DNA of 64,000 bases from Massilia sp. METH4 (GTDB taxonomy: Bacteria > Pseudomonadota > Gammaproteobacteria > Burkholderiales > Burkholderiaceae_D). The notes under the pieces were generated by a model. It was given only the letters and a program-made list of their open reading frames with translations, was not told where the DNA came from and did no database searches. The stretch spans positions 4,836,001-4,900,000 of the forward strand of contig NZ_CP146614.1 of NCBI RefSeq assembly GCF_037094685.1, in the 5' to 3' direction. Within the stretch, counting starts at the first letter, position 1. The number at the start of each line of letters is the position of its first letter. The position numbers were made by a program, and so were the translations under genes. Below are positions 55,117-64,000 of this stretch, piece by piece.

Positions 55117-58100
55117 CTACTGGCGCGGGCTGGGCTTTGCGGGCGCGTTTGGCCGCCGATCGTCCATCCCCGCCTCGTCCACGTCGGCCGACGTCGATCG
55201 CGACCGCTGGTACCGCAATTCGCTCTCCTCGTCCGGCAGCGCCGGCCCGGTGTACGACACGGCCACGTCGGCCAGCGCGCTGGCGCGGTCGGCGCCGAAG
55301 CCGGCGAGGGCCGTCAGCTTCAGCCAGCGGGCCGTCACGCCGGCGTCGAAGCGGATCGTCTGCGGCTCGAATGTCGACCCCAGCGTGGCGCGCTTCGCGT
55401 CGCGCCATGCCTTGCCGTCGTCGCTCACCTGCACGAGCCATTCGCGCACGTCGCCCTCATGGTCGCGATGGTTCTGGCGCGGCATCAGCACCAGGCCGTC
55501 GAACGGCACGGCGGCGGGGAAGGCGATGGTCAGTGCCGGTTGCGGCCGCGGGCCGTCGTTCTTGCCGGACTCCAGCGCATACGTGTTCGGATCGCCGTCG
55601 ATCGCCTTCTCCGCATCGGGCCAGCCGCTGGCGGTGGCGCCCAGTTTCTTCATCACCCGGGTATCGAACAGCGAAGCGCGCAGCGCCTCGGGCGCCACCT
55701 CGGTGACGGGCGCGAAGGCCGGGCCGGCCATGTAGTCGAGCACGGACTTGCGCAGCTGGCGCGCCACCACGCGCTCGTCGAGCCGGCTGTCCAGGTCCGC
55801 CGTCGAAACGACGAGGCGGCCCTGGCCCACGCGGGCCTCGAACAGCAGGCCCAGCTTGTAATTGCGGTTCCAGTCGTCGATCGGCTGCACGATCGGTTGC
55901 AGGCCGCGAGGCAACCGCGCCAGGTTCATGCCGCGCGCCGGCGCGGCCACCTCGGCCCATTGCCAGTCGTAGTGCTCGTCGGTCGGAAAGCCCGCCAGGG
56001 CGGGGTGGTCCCTGGCGATCCACAGGCCCAGCATGCGGCTCCAGCCGGGGTTCATCAACCGGTTCCAGAACACCGGCACGTCCGCCAGCGGCGGCGAAGT
56101 CCAGTCCAGGTCCGCCGTGCGCGGCAGGTACAGCACCTTGCCGCCGGCCGCCAGACGCCGTTCCGCTTCGGGCCAGGCGCGGGTCACCAGCACGTCCGCC
56201 GGCGCCTTCGCGTCGACCGCCTGCGGATAGACCCAGAAGTTCCAGTCGTTCTCGATCGCCGTATCGGCGAGCCCCACCACGAGCCGGTACCGCGCCGGCG
56301 CGCGCAGGCCGGCCAACGGCAGGGCGATGCGCCCCAGCTGCGCGTTGCGGCCCACCGGCAGGTCGGTGGGCGCGAAGCTGCCGCCGGCCACGCTGTTGCC
56401 GGCACCGTCGACGATCTTCCACCACGGCCGCGCGCCGCGCAGCGCCTCTCGGCCGTAGTGGGCGATTTCCACCGGCACGTCGAGCATGTCGGCCGTCGTC
56501 AGCACCAGGCGTGTCACGCGCGCCAGCGGCACCGTCTCGCCATTGAAGCGGCGGAACCGTTCCGGCGTGGCATAGCCCTTCGATTCCCAGAACGTGTCGA
56601 GCAGGCCCACGAGCGCCGTGCCCTGGCCCAGGTAATCGTGCAGGTCGAGCAACTGGTAGCCGCTCATGCCGGGCGTGCGCAGGATCGCCTCGATCTCTTC
56701 CTTGTAGCAGGCCAGCTGCCAGCGCCCCGAAGCCAGCGCGAAGTCGCGGCTCTTGTCCAGCACGCCGCGCGCGGCCGCGGAATCGCGAAAGATCTCGTAG
56801 TTCCCGGGCCGCAGGTAGCCCGTGAACTTGCCGATCACCGCATAATCGGGGTAGGCCACCCACTGGCCGTTCTCGTGTGACAGCACCGGCACGGCAATAC
56901 CCTCCAGCGACGCGGCGTAGTCGCGCCCGAACCAGCCGGTCTTGTTGCGCAGCGGCTTCGGCCCGATACGCTGGATCGCCAGGTAATCGGTGCCCTTGTC
57001 GACATCGGGCACGTTCGGCTCCGTGTGGCCGGTGCCGTTCGTGTACAGGCGCCGCGGGTCGGCCCGGCGGTAGTGGGCGATCCACCTGTCGAACGCCTCC
57101 TTCCAGTTGCCCTTCGGTTCATTGCTCGGCGAAAGCAGCAGGAACGATGGGTGGTTGCCATAGGCGCGGATCATCCTTTCGGTTTCCTCGTACAGCATCG
57201 CTTCCATCGGCGTGCCGGGCGATACGGCATTCCACATGCCCGGTTCCGGCTGCAGGTAGATGCCCACCTCGTCGGCGGCCTGGAACGCCGCTTCCGGCGG
57301 ATTGAACGAGTGGAAGCGCACGTGGTTGATGCCCCAGGCCTTGTTGATCGTGAAGATCTTCTTCCAGTACGCTACATCCGTCGGCGGATGGCCGGTCAGC
57401 GGAAAGTCGCCGCCGTGGTGGGTGCCGCGCAGGAATGTCGGGCGGCGGTTCACGAGCATCCGCTTGCCGTCGGCGCGGATCTGCACGAAGCCGAACTTCA
57501 CGTTCCGCGCGTCCCGTGCCCCAGGGCCGGAAAGCGCCAGCTCCAGGGTCTGCAGCGCGGGATTCCATTCATCCCACAGCGGAACGTCCTTCGGGTAGCG
57601 CACCGTGAATTCGGCGCTGCCGCCGGCAGCCGTCCAGGTCACGGCAATGCGCTGTCCGTTTGCATGCACGGTGCCCGCGCCCGCCTTGCCGCCGGCATTG
57701 CCGATCCTGACGCGCACGCGGGCGGTGCGCGCCGCCACGTCCGGGAACACCTGGGCATCGTCGATGTAGACCGGCGAGGTGGCGCGCAGTTCCACCTTGC
57801 CCACGATGCCGTTCCAGCTCATGCCCAGCGAATCGGAGACGCTGTGCGAATCCGGCCGGTAAGGCATCAGCATGCGGCTGTCCACCCGCACCGTGAGGCG
57901 GTGGCGGCCCGGCGCGAGGGAGCCCAGGTCGTAGGCATGTTCGGCCACCAGGCTGCGGTTGCCACCGATTTCGCGCTCGCCGAGCCACACCGTGGAATTC
58001 CAGCGTGGCCGTTCCAGGTGCAGTACCACCCGCTTGCCGCGCCAGTCGCCCGGCACCTCGATCTCGCGCTGGTACCAGGCGGCGCCCAGGTAGTGGCGCG

Positions 58101-58467
58101 GCGGTTGCGACAGGAACGGCACCTTCACCTTGCCGGGCTGGGTATAAGCCTTGTAGTCCTCGCGCTGGTGCCAGTCCTTGTCGTACAGCGACAGTACCCA
58201 AGGCGTGCGCGTGGAGATCTCGTCGCCGAAACCCTGCGCGTTCAGGATGCCGGGCAGCGCGATCCGATCCGGCAGGGCCGTCCCGTACCAGCGCGCGGCC
58301 ACGCCTTCGTCGTTGCGGTCGAGCGCGAAGCGCCAGGTGCCGGAAAGGTCGCGCACTTGCGCGCCGGGGCCCGCATGGGCCGGCACCAGCCCGGCAAGGC
58401 AGAGCAGAAGGGCGGCGCAGGAGCGGCGGAAGGCGGCACGGCAAGGCGGCAGGATCGGATGCTTCAT
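55117..58467 (-). CDS. Secreted GH2-like glycosidase with C-terminal discoidin-like domain
   Basis: 1,116 residues with a signal peptide (about 1-32, ending AHAG). A sugar-binding jelly roll (about 40-190, HYLGAAWYQREIEVPGDWRGKRVVLHLERPRW), an Ig-like domain, then a GH2 barrel with acid/base Glu450 in PSNEPKG and nucleophile Glu532 in SHENGQW. A long middle region (about 600-930) is of unknown fold, and a C-terminal F5/8 type C (discoidin-like) domain (about 940-1080) should bind carbohydrate. Both catalytic Glu are kept, so it is likely an active exo-glycosidase; beta-galactosidase or glucuronidase activity cannot be separated. Converges with the GH3 gene. Confidence 0.9.
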   Translation of the reverse strand: MKHPILPPCRAAFRRSCAALLLCLAGLVPAHAGPGAQVRDLSGTWRFALDRNDEGVAARWYGTALPDRIALPGILNAQGFGDEISTRTPWVLSLYDKDWHQREDYKAYTQPGKVKVPFLSQPPRHYLGAAWYQREIEVPGDWRGKRVVLHLERPRWNSTVWLGEREIGGNRSLVAEHAYDLGSLAPGRHRLTVRVDSRMLMPYRPDSHSVSDSLGMSWNGIVGKVELRATSPVYIDDAQVFPDVAARTARVRVRIGNAGGKAGAGTVHANGQRIAVTWTAAGGSAEFTVRYPKDVPLWDEWNPALQTLELALSGPGARDARNVKFGFVQIRADGKRMLVNRRPTFLRGTHHGGDFPLTGHPPTDVAYWKKIFTINKAWGINHVRFHSFNPPEAAFQAADEVGIYLQPEPGMWNAVSPGTPMEAMLYEETERMIRAYGNHPSFLLLSPSNEPKGNWKEAFDRWIAHYRRADPRRLYTNGTGHTEPNVPDVDKGTDYLAIQRIGPKPLRNKTGWFGRDYAASLEGIAVPVLSHENGQWVAYPDYAVIGKFTGYLRPGNYEIFRDSAAARGVLDKSRDFALASGRWQLACYKEEIEAILRTPGMSGYQLLDLHDYLGQGTALVGLLDTFWESKGYATPERFRRFNGETVPLARVTRLVLTTADMLDVPVEIAHYGREALRGARPWWKIVDGAGNSVAGGSFAPTDLPVGRNAQLGRIALPLAGLRAPARYRLVVGLADTAIENDWNFWVYPQAVDAKAPADVLVTRAWPEAERRLAAGGKVLYLPRTADLDWTSPPLADVPVFWNRLMNPGWSRMLGLWIARDHPALAGFPTDEHYDWQWAEVAAPARGMNLARLPRGLQPIVQPIDDWNRNYKLGLLFEARVGQGRLVVSTADLDSRLDERVVARQLRKSVLDYMAGPAFAPVTEVAPEALRASLFDTRVMKKLGATASGWPDAEKAIDGDPNTYALESGKNDGPRPQPALTIAFPAAVPFDGLVLMPRQNHRDHEGDVREWLVQVSDDGKAWRDAKRATLGSTFEPQTIRFDAGVTARWLKLTALAGFGADRASALADVAVSYTGPALPDEESELRYQRSRSTSADVDEAGMDDRRPNAPAKPSPRQ

Positions 58468-58726
58468 GGGCGGGCGGGGGGAACGGGGACCGCGCATTAT
58501 GACCCGCGCCGGCGGCGCCGCGCGGTGCGGCCGCGAAGCAGTCAACAGAATGATCAGGGATTGCCGTTGTCGCAAGCATTGGTGCGATATACGGCCTGGA
58601 TGTTGCATTTGCGCACAAAACGTTACATATAAAACATTTTACGACACATTCCTTTTCCGACAGCGGTAACATATTGCCTTAAGTAAATAATCCGTCGGCA
58701 GGATGTCAATGCCGTGACCCAATACC

Positions 58727-60718
58727 ATGTCCCGTCGATTCTTCCGCCGCAATCTCGTCCTCGTCCTGGCCTTGCAGGCCGCGTTCGCCCATGCCGCCGC
58801 GCCGGACGAGCCGGAAGGCGACCTGGCCGGCATGCCGCTGGAAAGCCTGATGGGTGTCACCGTCGTCACCTCCGCCTCGCGCTTCGAGCAGCGGGTGAGC
58901 GATGCCCCTTCGGCCGTTTCCGTGCTGACCTCGCAGGATGTGCGCGAGCACGGCTGGCGCACGCTGGCCGAGGCATTGGCCAGCCTGCCGGGCGTCTATA
59001 TCTCCAATGACCGCAATTACGCGTACATCGGCGCGCGCGGTTTCCAGCGGCCTGGCGACTACAATGGCCGCTTCCTGCTGCTCATCGACGGCGCGCGCGT
59101 CAACGACAGCGTGTACGACCAGGCCGGCATCGGCACCGAGGGCCTGCTGGACATGGACCTGGTCGAGCGCATCGAATACGTGCCCGGCCCCGGCGCGGCC
59201 GTGTATGGCTCGAACACGATCTTCGGCGTGATCAATGTCGTCACCAAGTCGGGCAGCGCGCTGGCCGGGCCGCAGGTGTCGCTGGCCAGCGGCAGCCAGG
59301 GCGAGCGCCGCGGCCGCGCCAGCCATGGCTACCACGCGCAGGACGGTACCGATGTGCTGCTCTCGGTCAGCGGCTTCCATCGCGACGGCGGCAATCTGTA
59401 CGCGGCCGAATTCGACACGCCGGAGCAGAACCATGGCGTGGCCGTGGGCCTGGATCACGATCGCTCGCGCAGCGCCTTCGTGAAGGCCTCGCGCGGCCCC
59501 CTGTCCTTCAGCGCCGGCCATGTCACGCGCGTGAAGGGCATCCCCACCGCCTCGTTCGGCGCCGTGTACAACCTGCCGAACCAGACCAGGGACGCGCAGA
59601 GCTTCGCCAGCTTCGGCTATACCAGGCAGGTGACGGACGACCTGGCCCTGGCGGCACGCCTTGACTGGGGCCGCATCGCCTACGTGGGCGTGGGCTGGTA
59701 TCCGGACGAGGAAGGCAACCCGCGCATCAATGTCGACGGCGCCAAGGCCTCCTGGTATGGCGTGAACGCGACGGCCACGTACACCGGCCTGGCCAGGCAC
59801 AAGATGCTCTTCGGTGTCGAAGTGCAGCGCAATGCACGCCGCGACCAGTACAATTTCAACACGGATCCCTACGAACCGTTGATGGACGACCGCCGCGCCG
59901 ACAGCCGCGCTGGCGTGTTCGCCGAGGACGAAGTTCACCTCACGCAGGACCTGATCCTGAACGCGGGTGCTCGCTACGACCGCGACACCACCACCGGCAG
60001 CCGCGTCAACCCGCGCGCCGCGCTGATCTGGCATGCGAACCCGAAGGATACGTTCAAGCTGATCTACGGCACCGCCTACCGCTCGCCCAATGCCTACGAG
60101 CTGTACTACGATGTCGGCGCCTACGCCGTCTCGAACCCGGACTTGCGGCCGGAGGAAATCGCCACCAGCGAATTCGTGTGGGAGCGCCAGCCCGACGCGT
60201 ACAGCAAGGTATCTCTGTCGGCCTTCCACTACCGGATCGACGGGTTGATCACGGAAACGCTGCGGCCGGATGGCCTCCTCATGTTCGACAATACCGAACG
60301 GGCCACGGCCAGCGGCGTCGAGCTGTCCGCCGAACGCCTGTTCGCCGGAGGCACCCGGTTGCGCGGCAGCTACACCTACCAGCATGCGCAGGGCGAGCAC
60401 GGCGAATGGATCGTCAATTCGCCGCGCCATCTGATGAAGCTGAACGCCACTTTCGCGCTGCCGGGCGACCGGCTGCGCCTCGGCACGGAAGGGCAGTGCA
60501 CGTCGCGCCGCCTGACCGAGCATGCCAGCACCGGCGGCTTCTGTAACTGGAACCTCACCTTGCTGCCGGCCCGCCGCACCGGCAAGTTCGACTGGTCGGT
60601 CAGCCTGTACAACGCGACCGACCGCCAGTACGGGGATCCCGCCGGCCCGGCCTTCGTGCAGGAAGCGATCCCGCGCGAGGGCCGCTCGGTCCTGGTCAAG
60701 ATGGGTTATGCGTTCTGA
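58727..60718 (+). CDS. TonB-dependent outer-membrane receptor
   Basis: 663 residues. A short signal (about 1-25, ending AHAA) leads to a plug domain (about 50-170: VTVVTSASRFEQRVSDAPSAVSVLTSQDV, RGFQRPGDYNGRFLLLIDG, VERIEYVPGPGAAVYGSNTIFGVINVVTK) and a 22-strand barrel ending in the aromatic residue of GYAF. Such receptors take up siderophores, vitamins or sugars, but in this operon the receptor is coupled to YfiR-like and GGDEF-EAL proteins, pointing to a signalling role. The stop overlaps the YfiR start by 11 bp. Confidence 0.92.
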   Translation: MSRRFFRRNLVLVLALQAAFAHAAAPDEPEGDLAGMPLESLMGVTVVTSASRFEQRVSDAPSAVSVLTSQDVREHGWRTLAEALASLPGVYISNDRNYAYIGARGFQRPGDYNGRFLLLIDGARVNDSVYDQAGIGTEGLLDMDLVERIEYVPGPGAAVYGSNTIFGVINVVTKSGSALAGPQVSLASGSQGERRGRASHGYHAQDGTDVLLSVSGFHRDGGNLYAAEFDTPEQNHGVAVGLDHDRSRSAFVKASRGPLSFSAGHVTRVKGIPTASFGAVYNLPNQTRDAQSFASFGYTRQVTDDLALAARLDWGRIAYVGVGWYPDEEGNPRINVDGAKASWYGVNATATYTGLARHKMLFGVEVQRNARRDQYNFNTDPYEPLMDDRRADSRAGVFAEDEVHLTQDLILNAGARYDRDTTTGSRVNPRAALIWHANPKDTFKLIYGTAYRSPNAYELYYDVGAYAVSNPDLRPEEIATSEFVWERQPDAYSKVSLSAFHYRIDGLITETLRPDGLLMFDNTERATASGVELSAERLFAGGTRLRGSYTYQHAQGEHGEWIVNSPRHLMKLNATFALPGDRLRLGTEGQCTSRRLTEHASTGGFCNWNLTLLPARRTGKFDWSVSLYNATDRQYGDPAGPAFVQEAIPREGRSVLVKMGYAF

Positions 60719-61187
60719 GACATTCGCCGCGATCGCGCTGGCATTGGCCTTCCTGCCGTCCGCGCGTGCGCAGACGGACGATGCCATGCTGAAGGCCGCC
60801 TACATCTACAACATCGCGCAGTTCACGACGTGGCCCGCGGCGGCCGCAACGCGGCCGCTGATCATCTGCGTCGACAGCGGCCACGCGTTGTGGCAAAGCG
60901 TGCGCCAGCTGCAGGGCAAGCTGGTGGGGGATCGCAAGGTGGCGGTCGTCGAGCCCGCGGCCGGAACGCCGTGCGACGTGGCGGTGCTGCGCGCCGGCGC
61001 CCGGCGCCCGGCCGCGGACGGCGGCACGCTGGCGATCGTGGACGAGCCGGGCAGCGGCTATGCGGGCGCCGTGGCGCTGGTCGAGGAAGACCAGCACCTG
61101 CGCTTCGATATCGATACCGCCGAAGCGGCGCGCGCCGGGCTGCGCTTCAGTTCGCGACTGCTCCGCCTGGCGAGGAACGTGCGATGA
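60708..61187 (+). CDS. YfiR-family (DUF4154) periplasmic protein
   Basis: 159 residues with a signal peptide (about 1-21, ending ARAQ). The mature start [18 protein letters not shown] is the YfiR/DUF4154 signature, followed by [21 protein letters not shown] and the terminal [11 protein letters not shown]. In Pseudomonas YfiR is a periplasmic repressor of the diguanylate cyclase YfiN. Its place between an outer-membrane receptor and a membrane cyclase-phosphodiesterase fits the same job. ATGA overlap with the next gene, 11-bp overlap with the previous one. Two Cys residues in the mature part may form the redox-sensitive bridge known from YfiR. Confidence 0.9.
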   Translation: MRSETFAAIALALAFLPSARAQTDDAMLKAAYIYNIAQFTTWPAAAATRPLIICVDSGHALWQSVRQLQGKLVGDRKVAVVEPAAGTPCDVAVLRAGARRPAADGGTLAIVDEPGSGYAGAVALVEEDQHLRFDIDTAEAARAGLRFSSRLLRLARNVR

Positions 61188-63052
61188 TCTTTCTTTCTTC
61201 CCGACGCGGCGCGAACATGCCGATTGCCGCGGCGCTGCGCAGCGGCCAGTTGTGGGCCGCGATGGCGGCGCTCGTGATTGCCGGCGCCGTACTGGTCGCC
61301 TACCAGCTGCACGAGACGCGCCAGGCGCTGACCGATGGCGCGCGGGTGCAGGTGGCGATCGTCGCCGACAGCGTGACGGCGCCCCTGATGTTCGGCGACC
61401 GCGAGGTGGCGCAGGAAACGCTGCGCGCGTTCCGCTACGCCCAGGGCTTGAAGGCCGTGGGCATCTACGACCGCGGCGGGCAGCGCTTCGCCGAATTTTC
61501 CTATCCGGAAAGCCGGCTCCCACCGCAACTGGCGGCGGCCAGGGCCGGGCGTGGCGGCGACATCGTGGTGTCCGAGGTGGTGCGCTATCGCGGCCAGGTC
61601 GTCGGGCACACCGTGCTGCACGTGGGCACCGAGCAGTTGCGGGGCGCGATGTTTCGCTACGTGGGCCTGCTGGTGCTGGCCTCGGTGGGCGCGATGCTGG
61701 TCGTCTCCACCCTGGGGCGCGCCACGCGCGCGCGGGTGGCCGCCGCCGAGCGCGAGCTGGACTACATGGCGCACACCGATCACGTGACGCGGCTGCCGAA
61801 CCGGCATGCCACCTATGCGCGGCTGGAACGCGCGCTGGACGAGGCGCGCGCCGGGGGCACGCAGGTTGCCCTGCTGCTGGTGGACCTCGACAACTTCAAG
61901 ACCGTCAACGACACCGCCGGCCATGCCGCCGGCGACGAGCTGCTGCAGAAGGTGGCCGCCGCGCTTGCCGGCGCGGTGCGTACGACCGATATGGTGGGGC
62001 GCATCGGCGGCGACGAGTTCGCGATCATCGTGGCCCCGGTGCCGGGCCGCGACACGGCGGTGGCGATCGCCGACAAGGTCACGCAGGCGCTGCGCCAGCC
62101 GATCACCGTGGCGGGAGGCGAATTCTTCGCCACCGCCAGCGTGGGCATCTGCCTGTACCCCGACGACGCGGCCACGCTGAGCGACCTGGTCTCGAGCGCC
62201 GACACGGCGCTGTACCACGCCAAGCAGGCCGGGCGCAACCGGCTGGCCGAGTTCGTGCCAGCGATGACAGCAGCGACGCAACGCCGCGCGGCCCTCGAGC
62301 GCGAGCTGCGGCGCGCCGTCGCCGCGGGGCAGCTGGACGTGCACTACCAGCCGCAGTTCGATTGCGCCGGCGGCACCCTGGTCGGGGTGGAGGCGCTGCT
62401 GCGCTGGCGCCATCCCGAACACGGAGCCGTGTCGCCCGCCGAATTCATTCCGATCGCCGAAGAGAGCGGCCTGATCGTACAACTGGGCAGCTGGGTGCTG
62501 CAGCGGGCCTGCGCCGACGTGGCCGGGTGGACGCGCGCGGGCGCGCCGGCGCTCACGGTGGCGGTCAACATGTCGGCCCGCCAATTGCGCGAGCCGGGCT
62601 TCATCGACGAGGTGACGCGCGCGCTGGCCACCAGCGGCCTGCCGCCGCAGCGCCTGGAACTGGAGTTGACGGAGAGCCAGCTGATGGAGGACGTGGCGGC
62701 GGCCGTGGCCTTCATGCAGGCCGCGCGGACCATCGGCGTGCGCCTGGCGATCGACGACTTCGGCACCGGCTACTCGTCGCTGGCCTACCTGCAGACGTTC
62801 CCCATCAACCAGCTGAAGGTGGACCGCAGCTTCGTGCAATTGTTGCCGGAACGGGGCGCGACCATCATCCATGCCGTGCTGGCGCTGGCCCGAGGCTTTG
62901 GGCTGACCGTGGTGGCCGAGGGCGTCGAGGAAGCGGCGCAGCTGGCCTGGCTGCGCGAGGCGGGGTGCGACGTGGTGCAGGGCTACCTGCTGGGGCGGCC
63001 GATGGATGCGCGGGCGTTCGAAGAACGCTTCCTGCCGCGCGACGCCGCCTGA
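61184..63052 (+). CDS. YfiN-like membrane GGDEF-EAL protein (CHASE8-type sensor)
   Basis: 622 residues. Helix 1 (about 22-42), a periplasmic CHASE8-like domain (about 45-155, [30 protein letters not shown]), helix 2 (about 160-182), GGDEF (IGGDEF intact, about 285) and EAL (EALLRW about 405, [19 protein letters not shown]). Both output domains look active. It is translated from an ATGA overlap with the YfiR gene. By analogy with YfiBNR, ligand or envelope stress sensed by the receptor and YfiR would tune this enzyme and the c-di-GMP level. Confidence 0.93.
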   Translation: MIFLSSRRGANMPIAAALRSGQLWAAMAALVIAGAVLVAYQLHETRQALTDGARVQVAIVADSVTAPLMFGDREVAQETLRAFRYAQGLKAVGIYDRGGQRFAEFSYPESRLPPQLAAARAGRGGDIVVSEVVRYRGQVVGHTVLHVGTEQLRGAMFRYVGLLVLASVGAMLVVSTLGRATRARVAAAERELDYMAHTDHVTRLPNRHATYARLERALDEARAGGTQVALLLVDLDNFKTVNDTAGHAAGDELLQKVAAALAGAVRTTDMVGRIGGDEFAIIVAPVPGRDTAVAIADKVTQALRQPITVAGGEFFATASVGICLYPDDAATLSDLVSSADTALYHAKQAGRNRLAEFVPAMTAATQRRAALERELRRAVAAGQLDVHYQPQFDCAGGTLVGVEALLRWRHPEHGAVSPAEFIPIAEESGLIVQLGSWVLQRACADVAGWTRAGAPALTVAVNMSARQLREPGFIDEVTRALATSGLPPQRLELELTESQLMEDVAAAVAFMQAARTIGVRLAIDDFGTGYSSLAYLQTFPINQLKVDRSFVQLLPERGATIIHAVLALARGFGLTVVAEGVEEAAQLAWLREAGCDVVQGYLLGRPMDARAFEERFLPRDAA

Positions 63053-63219
63053 GCGGCGCTACTACCTGAGCCGCAAGGCTTGCGCGCGGTGCCGCCACCG
63101 CGCCCCCTTCGATGCGGAACACCGCCACCTGAGCGGCGCTGCTACCTGAGCCGCAAGGCTTGCGCGGGGTGCGCGCGCGGTGCCGCCACCGCGCCCCCTT
63201 CGATGCGGAACACCGCCAC
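63050..63219. repeat. Tandem duplication of chemotaxis gene 3' end
   Basis: Copy 1 (63050-63129, 80 bp) and copy 2 (63130-63219, about 90 bp) are near-identical, from TGAGCGGCGCT to ACCGCCACC; copy 2 has a 10-bp insertion in a GC-rich run. Copy 2 encodes the true C-terminus of the chemotaxis protein ([15 protein letters not shown]) and copy 1 is a displaced duplicate lying beyond its stop codon. Confidence 0.85.
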
Positions 63220-64000
63220 GGCCTGGGCCAGCCGCGCCGCCTCCTCGCGCATGGATTCCGACGCGGCGGCGGCCTGTTCGACGAGCGCCGCGTTCTGCTG
63301 CGTGACCGCATCCATTTCCACGACGGCGCGGTTGATCTGTTCGATGCCGGCCGACTGCTCGGCGCTGGCCGACGAGATCTCGGCCATGATGTCGGTAACG
63401 CGCCGCACGCTGTCGACGATCTCGCGCATCGTGTCGCCGGCCTCGCCGACCAGCTGGCTGCCCGCCTCGACCTTGCCGGTCGACTCGCCGATCAATTCCT
63501 TGATTTCCTTCGCCGCCGCGGCCGAGCGCTGCGCCAGGGCGCGCACCTCGGAAGCCACCACGGCAAATCCGCGGCCCTGTTCACCCGCGCGCGCCGCTTC
63601 GACCGCCGCGTTCAAGGCAAGGATATTGGTCTGGAACGCGATGCCGTCGATCACCCCGGTGATGTCGCCGATGCGGCTGGCCGAGGCGCGGATCTCGTCC
63701 ATCGTGCCGACCACGCGGCCGATCACGGTCCCGCCGCGCGAAGCGACTTCCGACGCGGCGGCTGCCAGCGTGTTGGCCTGGCGCGCATTGTCGGCATTCT
63801 GCTTGACCGTGGACGCCAGCTGTTCCATCGACGATGCCGTCTGCTCCAGCGCGCTGGCCTGCTGCTCCGTGCGGGAGGACAGGTCCTGGCTGCCGGTGGC
63901 CACTTCGGCCGCCGCGGTGGCGATGATGTCGGTACCGCGGCGCACCGTGGCCACGGTGGCGGCAAGGCTCTCGTTCATCCGGCGCAGCGCGCGCAGCAGC
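63142..64000 (-). CDS. Methyl-accepting chemotaxis protein (partial, 5' end outside window)
   Basis: Only the C-terminal 285 residues are inside the window; the open frame continues past position 64000. It is the cytoplasmic signalling domain: a heptad-rich adaptation helix with [22 protein letters not shown], the hairpin tip [36 protein letters not shown] that binds CheA and CheW, and a return helix with EIQEI-like [28 protein letters not shown]. The tail after residue about 270 is duplicated downstream. No CheB/CheR pentapeptide is seen at the C-terminus. Confidence 0.95.
   Translation of the reverse strand, partial: LLRALRRMNESLAATVATVRRGTDIIATAAAEVATGSQDLSSRTEQQASALEQTASSMEQLASTVKQNADNARQANTLAAAASEVASRGGTVIGRVVGTMDEIRASASRIGDITGVIDGIAFQTNILALNAAVEAARAGEQGRGFAVVASEVRALAQRSAAAAKEIKELIGESTGKVEAGSQLVGEAGDTMREIVDSVRRVTDIMAEISSASAEQSAGIEQINRAVVEMDAVTQQNAALVEQAAAASESMREEAARLAQAVAVFRIEGGAVAAPRAHPAQALRLR

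Overview
This 64 kb window is GC-rich chromosomal DNA that looks like a member of the Oxalobacteraceae (Massilia / Pseudoduganella / Duganella type, Betaproteobacteria). The assignment rests on gene content (periplasmic selenocysteine formate dehydrogenase, many GGDEF/EAL proteins, SRAP, DUF72, secreted glycosidases) and on a family of about 50-60 bp intergenic hairpin repeats with the core GGTGTCnnACACC. No search was run, so the genus is inference.

Layout. 1-5.0 kb: a minus-strand operon of a Hanks-type kinase, an enlarged FtsW/RodA (SEDS)-like membrane protein and an unknown proline-rich protein. 5.0-8.6 kb: glycine-zipper protein, GNAT acetyltransferase, M28 peptidase, RhtA-like exporter. 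8.8-12.7 kb: a plus-strand copper-type cassette (small lipoprotein, Cys/His-rich secreted protein, His-rich repeat protein, TolC-like lipoprotein, Tat-exported multicopper oxidase). 12.9-17.7 kb: CLC channel with a fluoride-type filter, DUF72, GAF-GGDEF*-EAL, TMEM175-like channel. 17.78-19.19 kb: an IS110-family (IS1111-type) element sitting exactly inside one hairpin repeat, with a 3' non-coding region that should encode its bridge RNA. 19.3-23.3 kb: DUF1275, alpha/beta hydrolase, secreted protein, YfbK-like VWA lipoprotein.

23.35-34.0 kb is a selenocysteine/formate dehydrogenase island: selC (tRNA-Sec), selB, selA and fdhE in one tightly overlapping minus-strand run, then fdoI, fdoH and fdoG, where fdoG is read through an in-frame UGA (Sec197) followed by a SECIS-like hairpin, and fdhD divergent. 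A 17-bp palindromic Fur-type box lies between fdoG and fdhD. The window therefore holds the Sec enzyme, its maturation factors and most of the Sec machinery; only selD is not seen.

34-51.5 kb: FtsX-like permease, MHYT hybrid kinase, SRAP protein, a PhnD-like binding protein paired with a PAS-GAF-GGDEF-EAL protein, small HTH protein, a LysR remnant, GntR/FCD regulator, a MASE1-CHASE-PAS hybrid kinase and a frameshifted dCache-GGDEF gene. 51.7-58.5 kb: DUF4406 protein and two large secreted glycosidases (GH3 with PA14 insert; GH2-like with C-terminal discoidin-like domain). 58.7-63.1 kb: a translationally coupled TonB receptor / YfiR / CHASE8-like-GGDEF-EAL operon. The right edge cuts a methyl-accepting chemotaxis gene whose 3' end is tandemly duplicated. 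Cyclic-di-GMP and two-component genes are unusually dense from 15 to 17 kb and from 37 to 64 kb.
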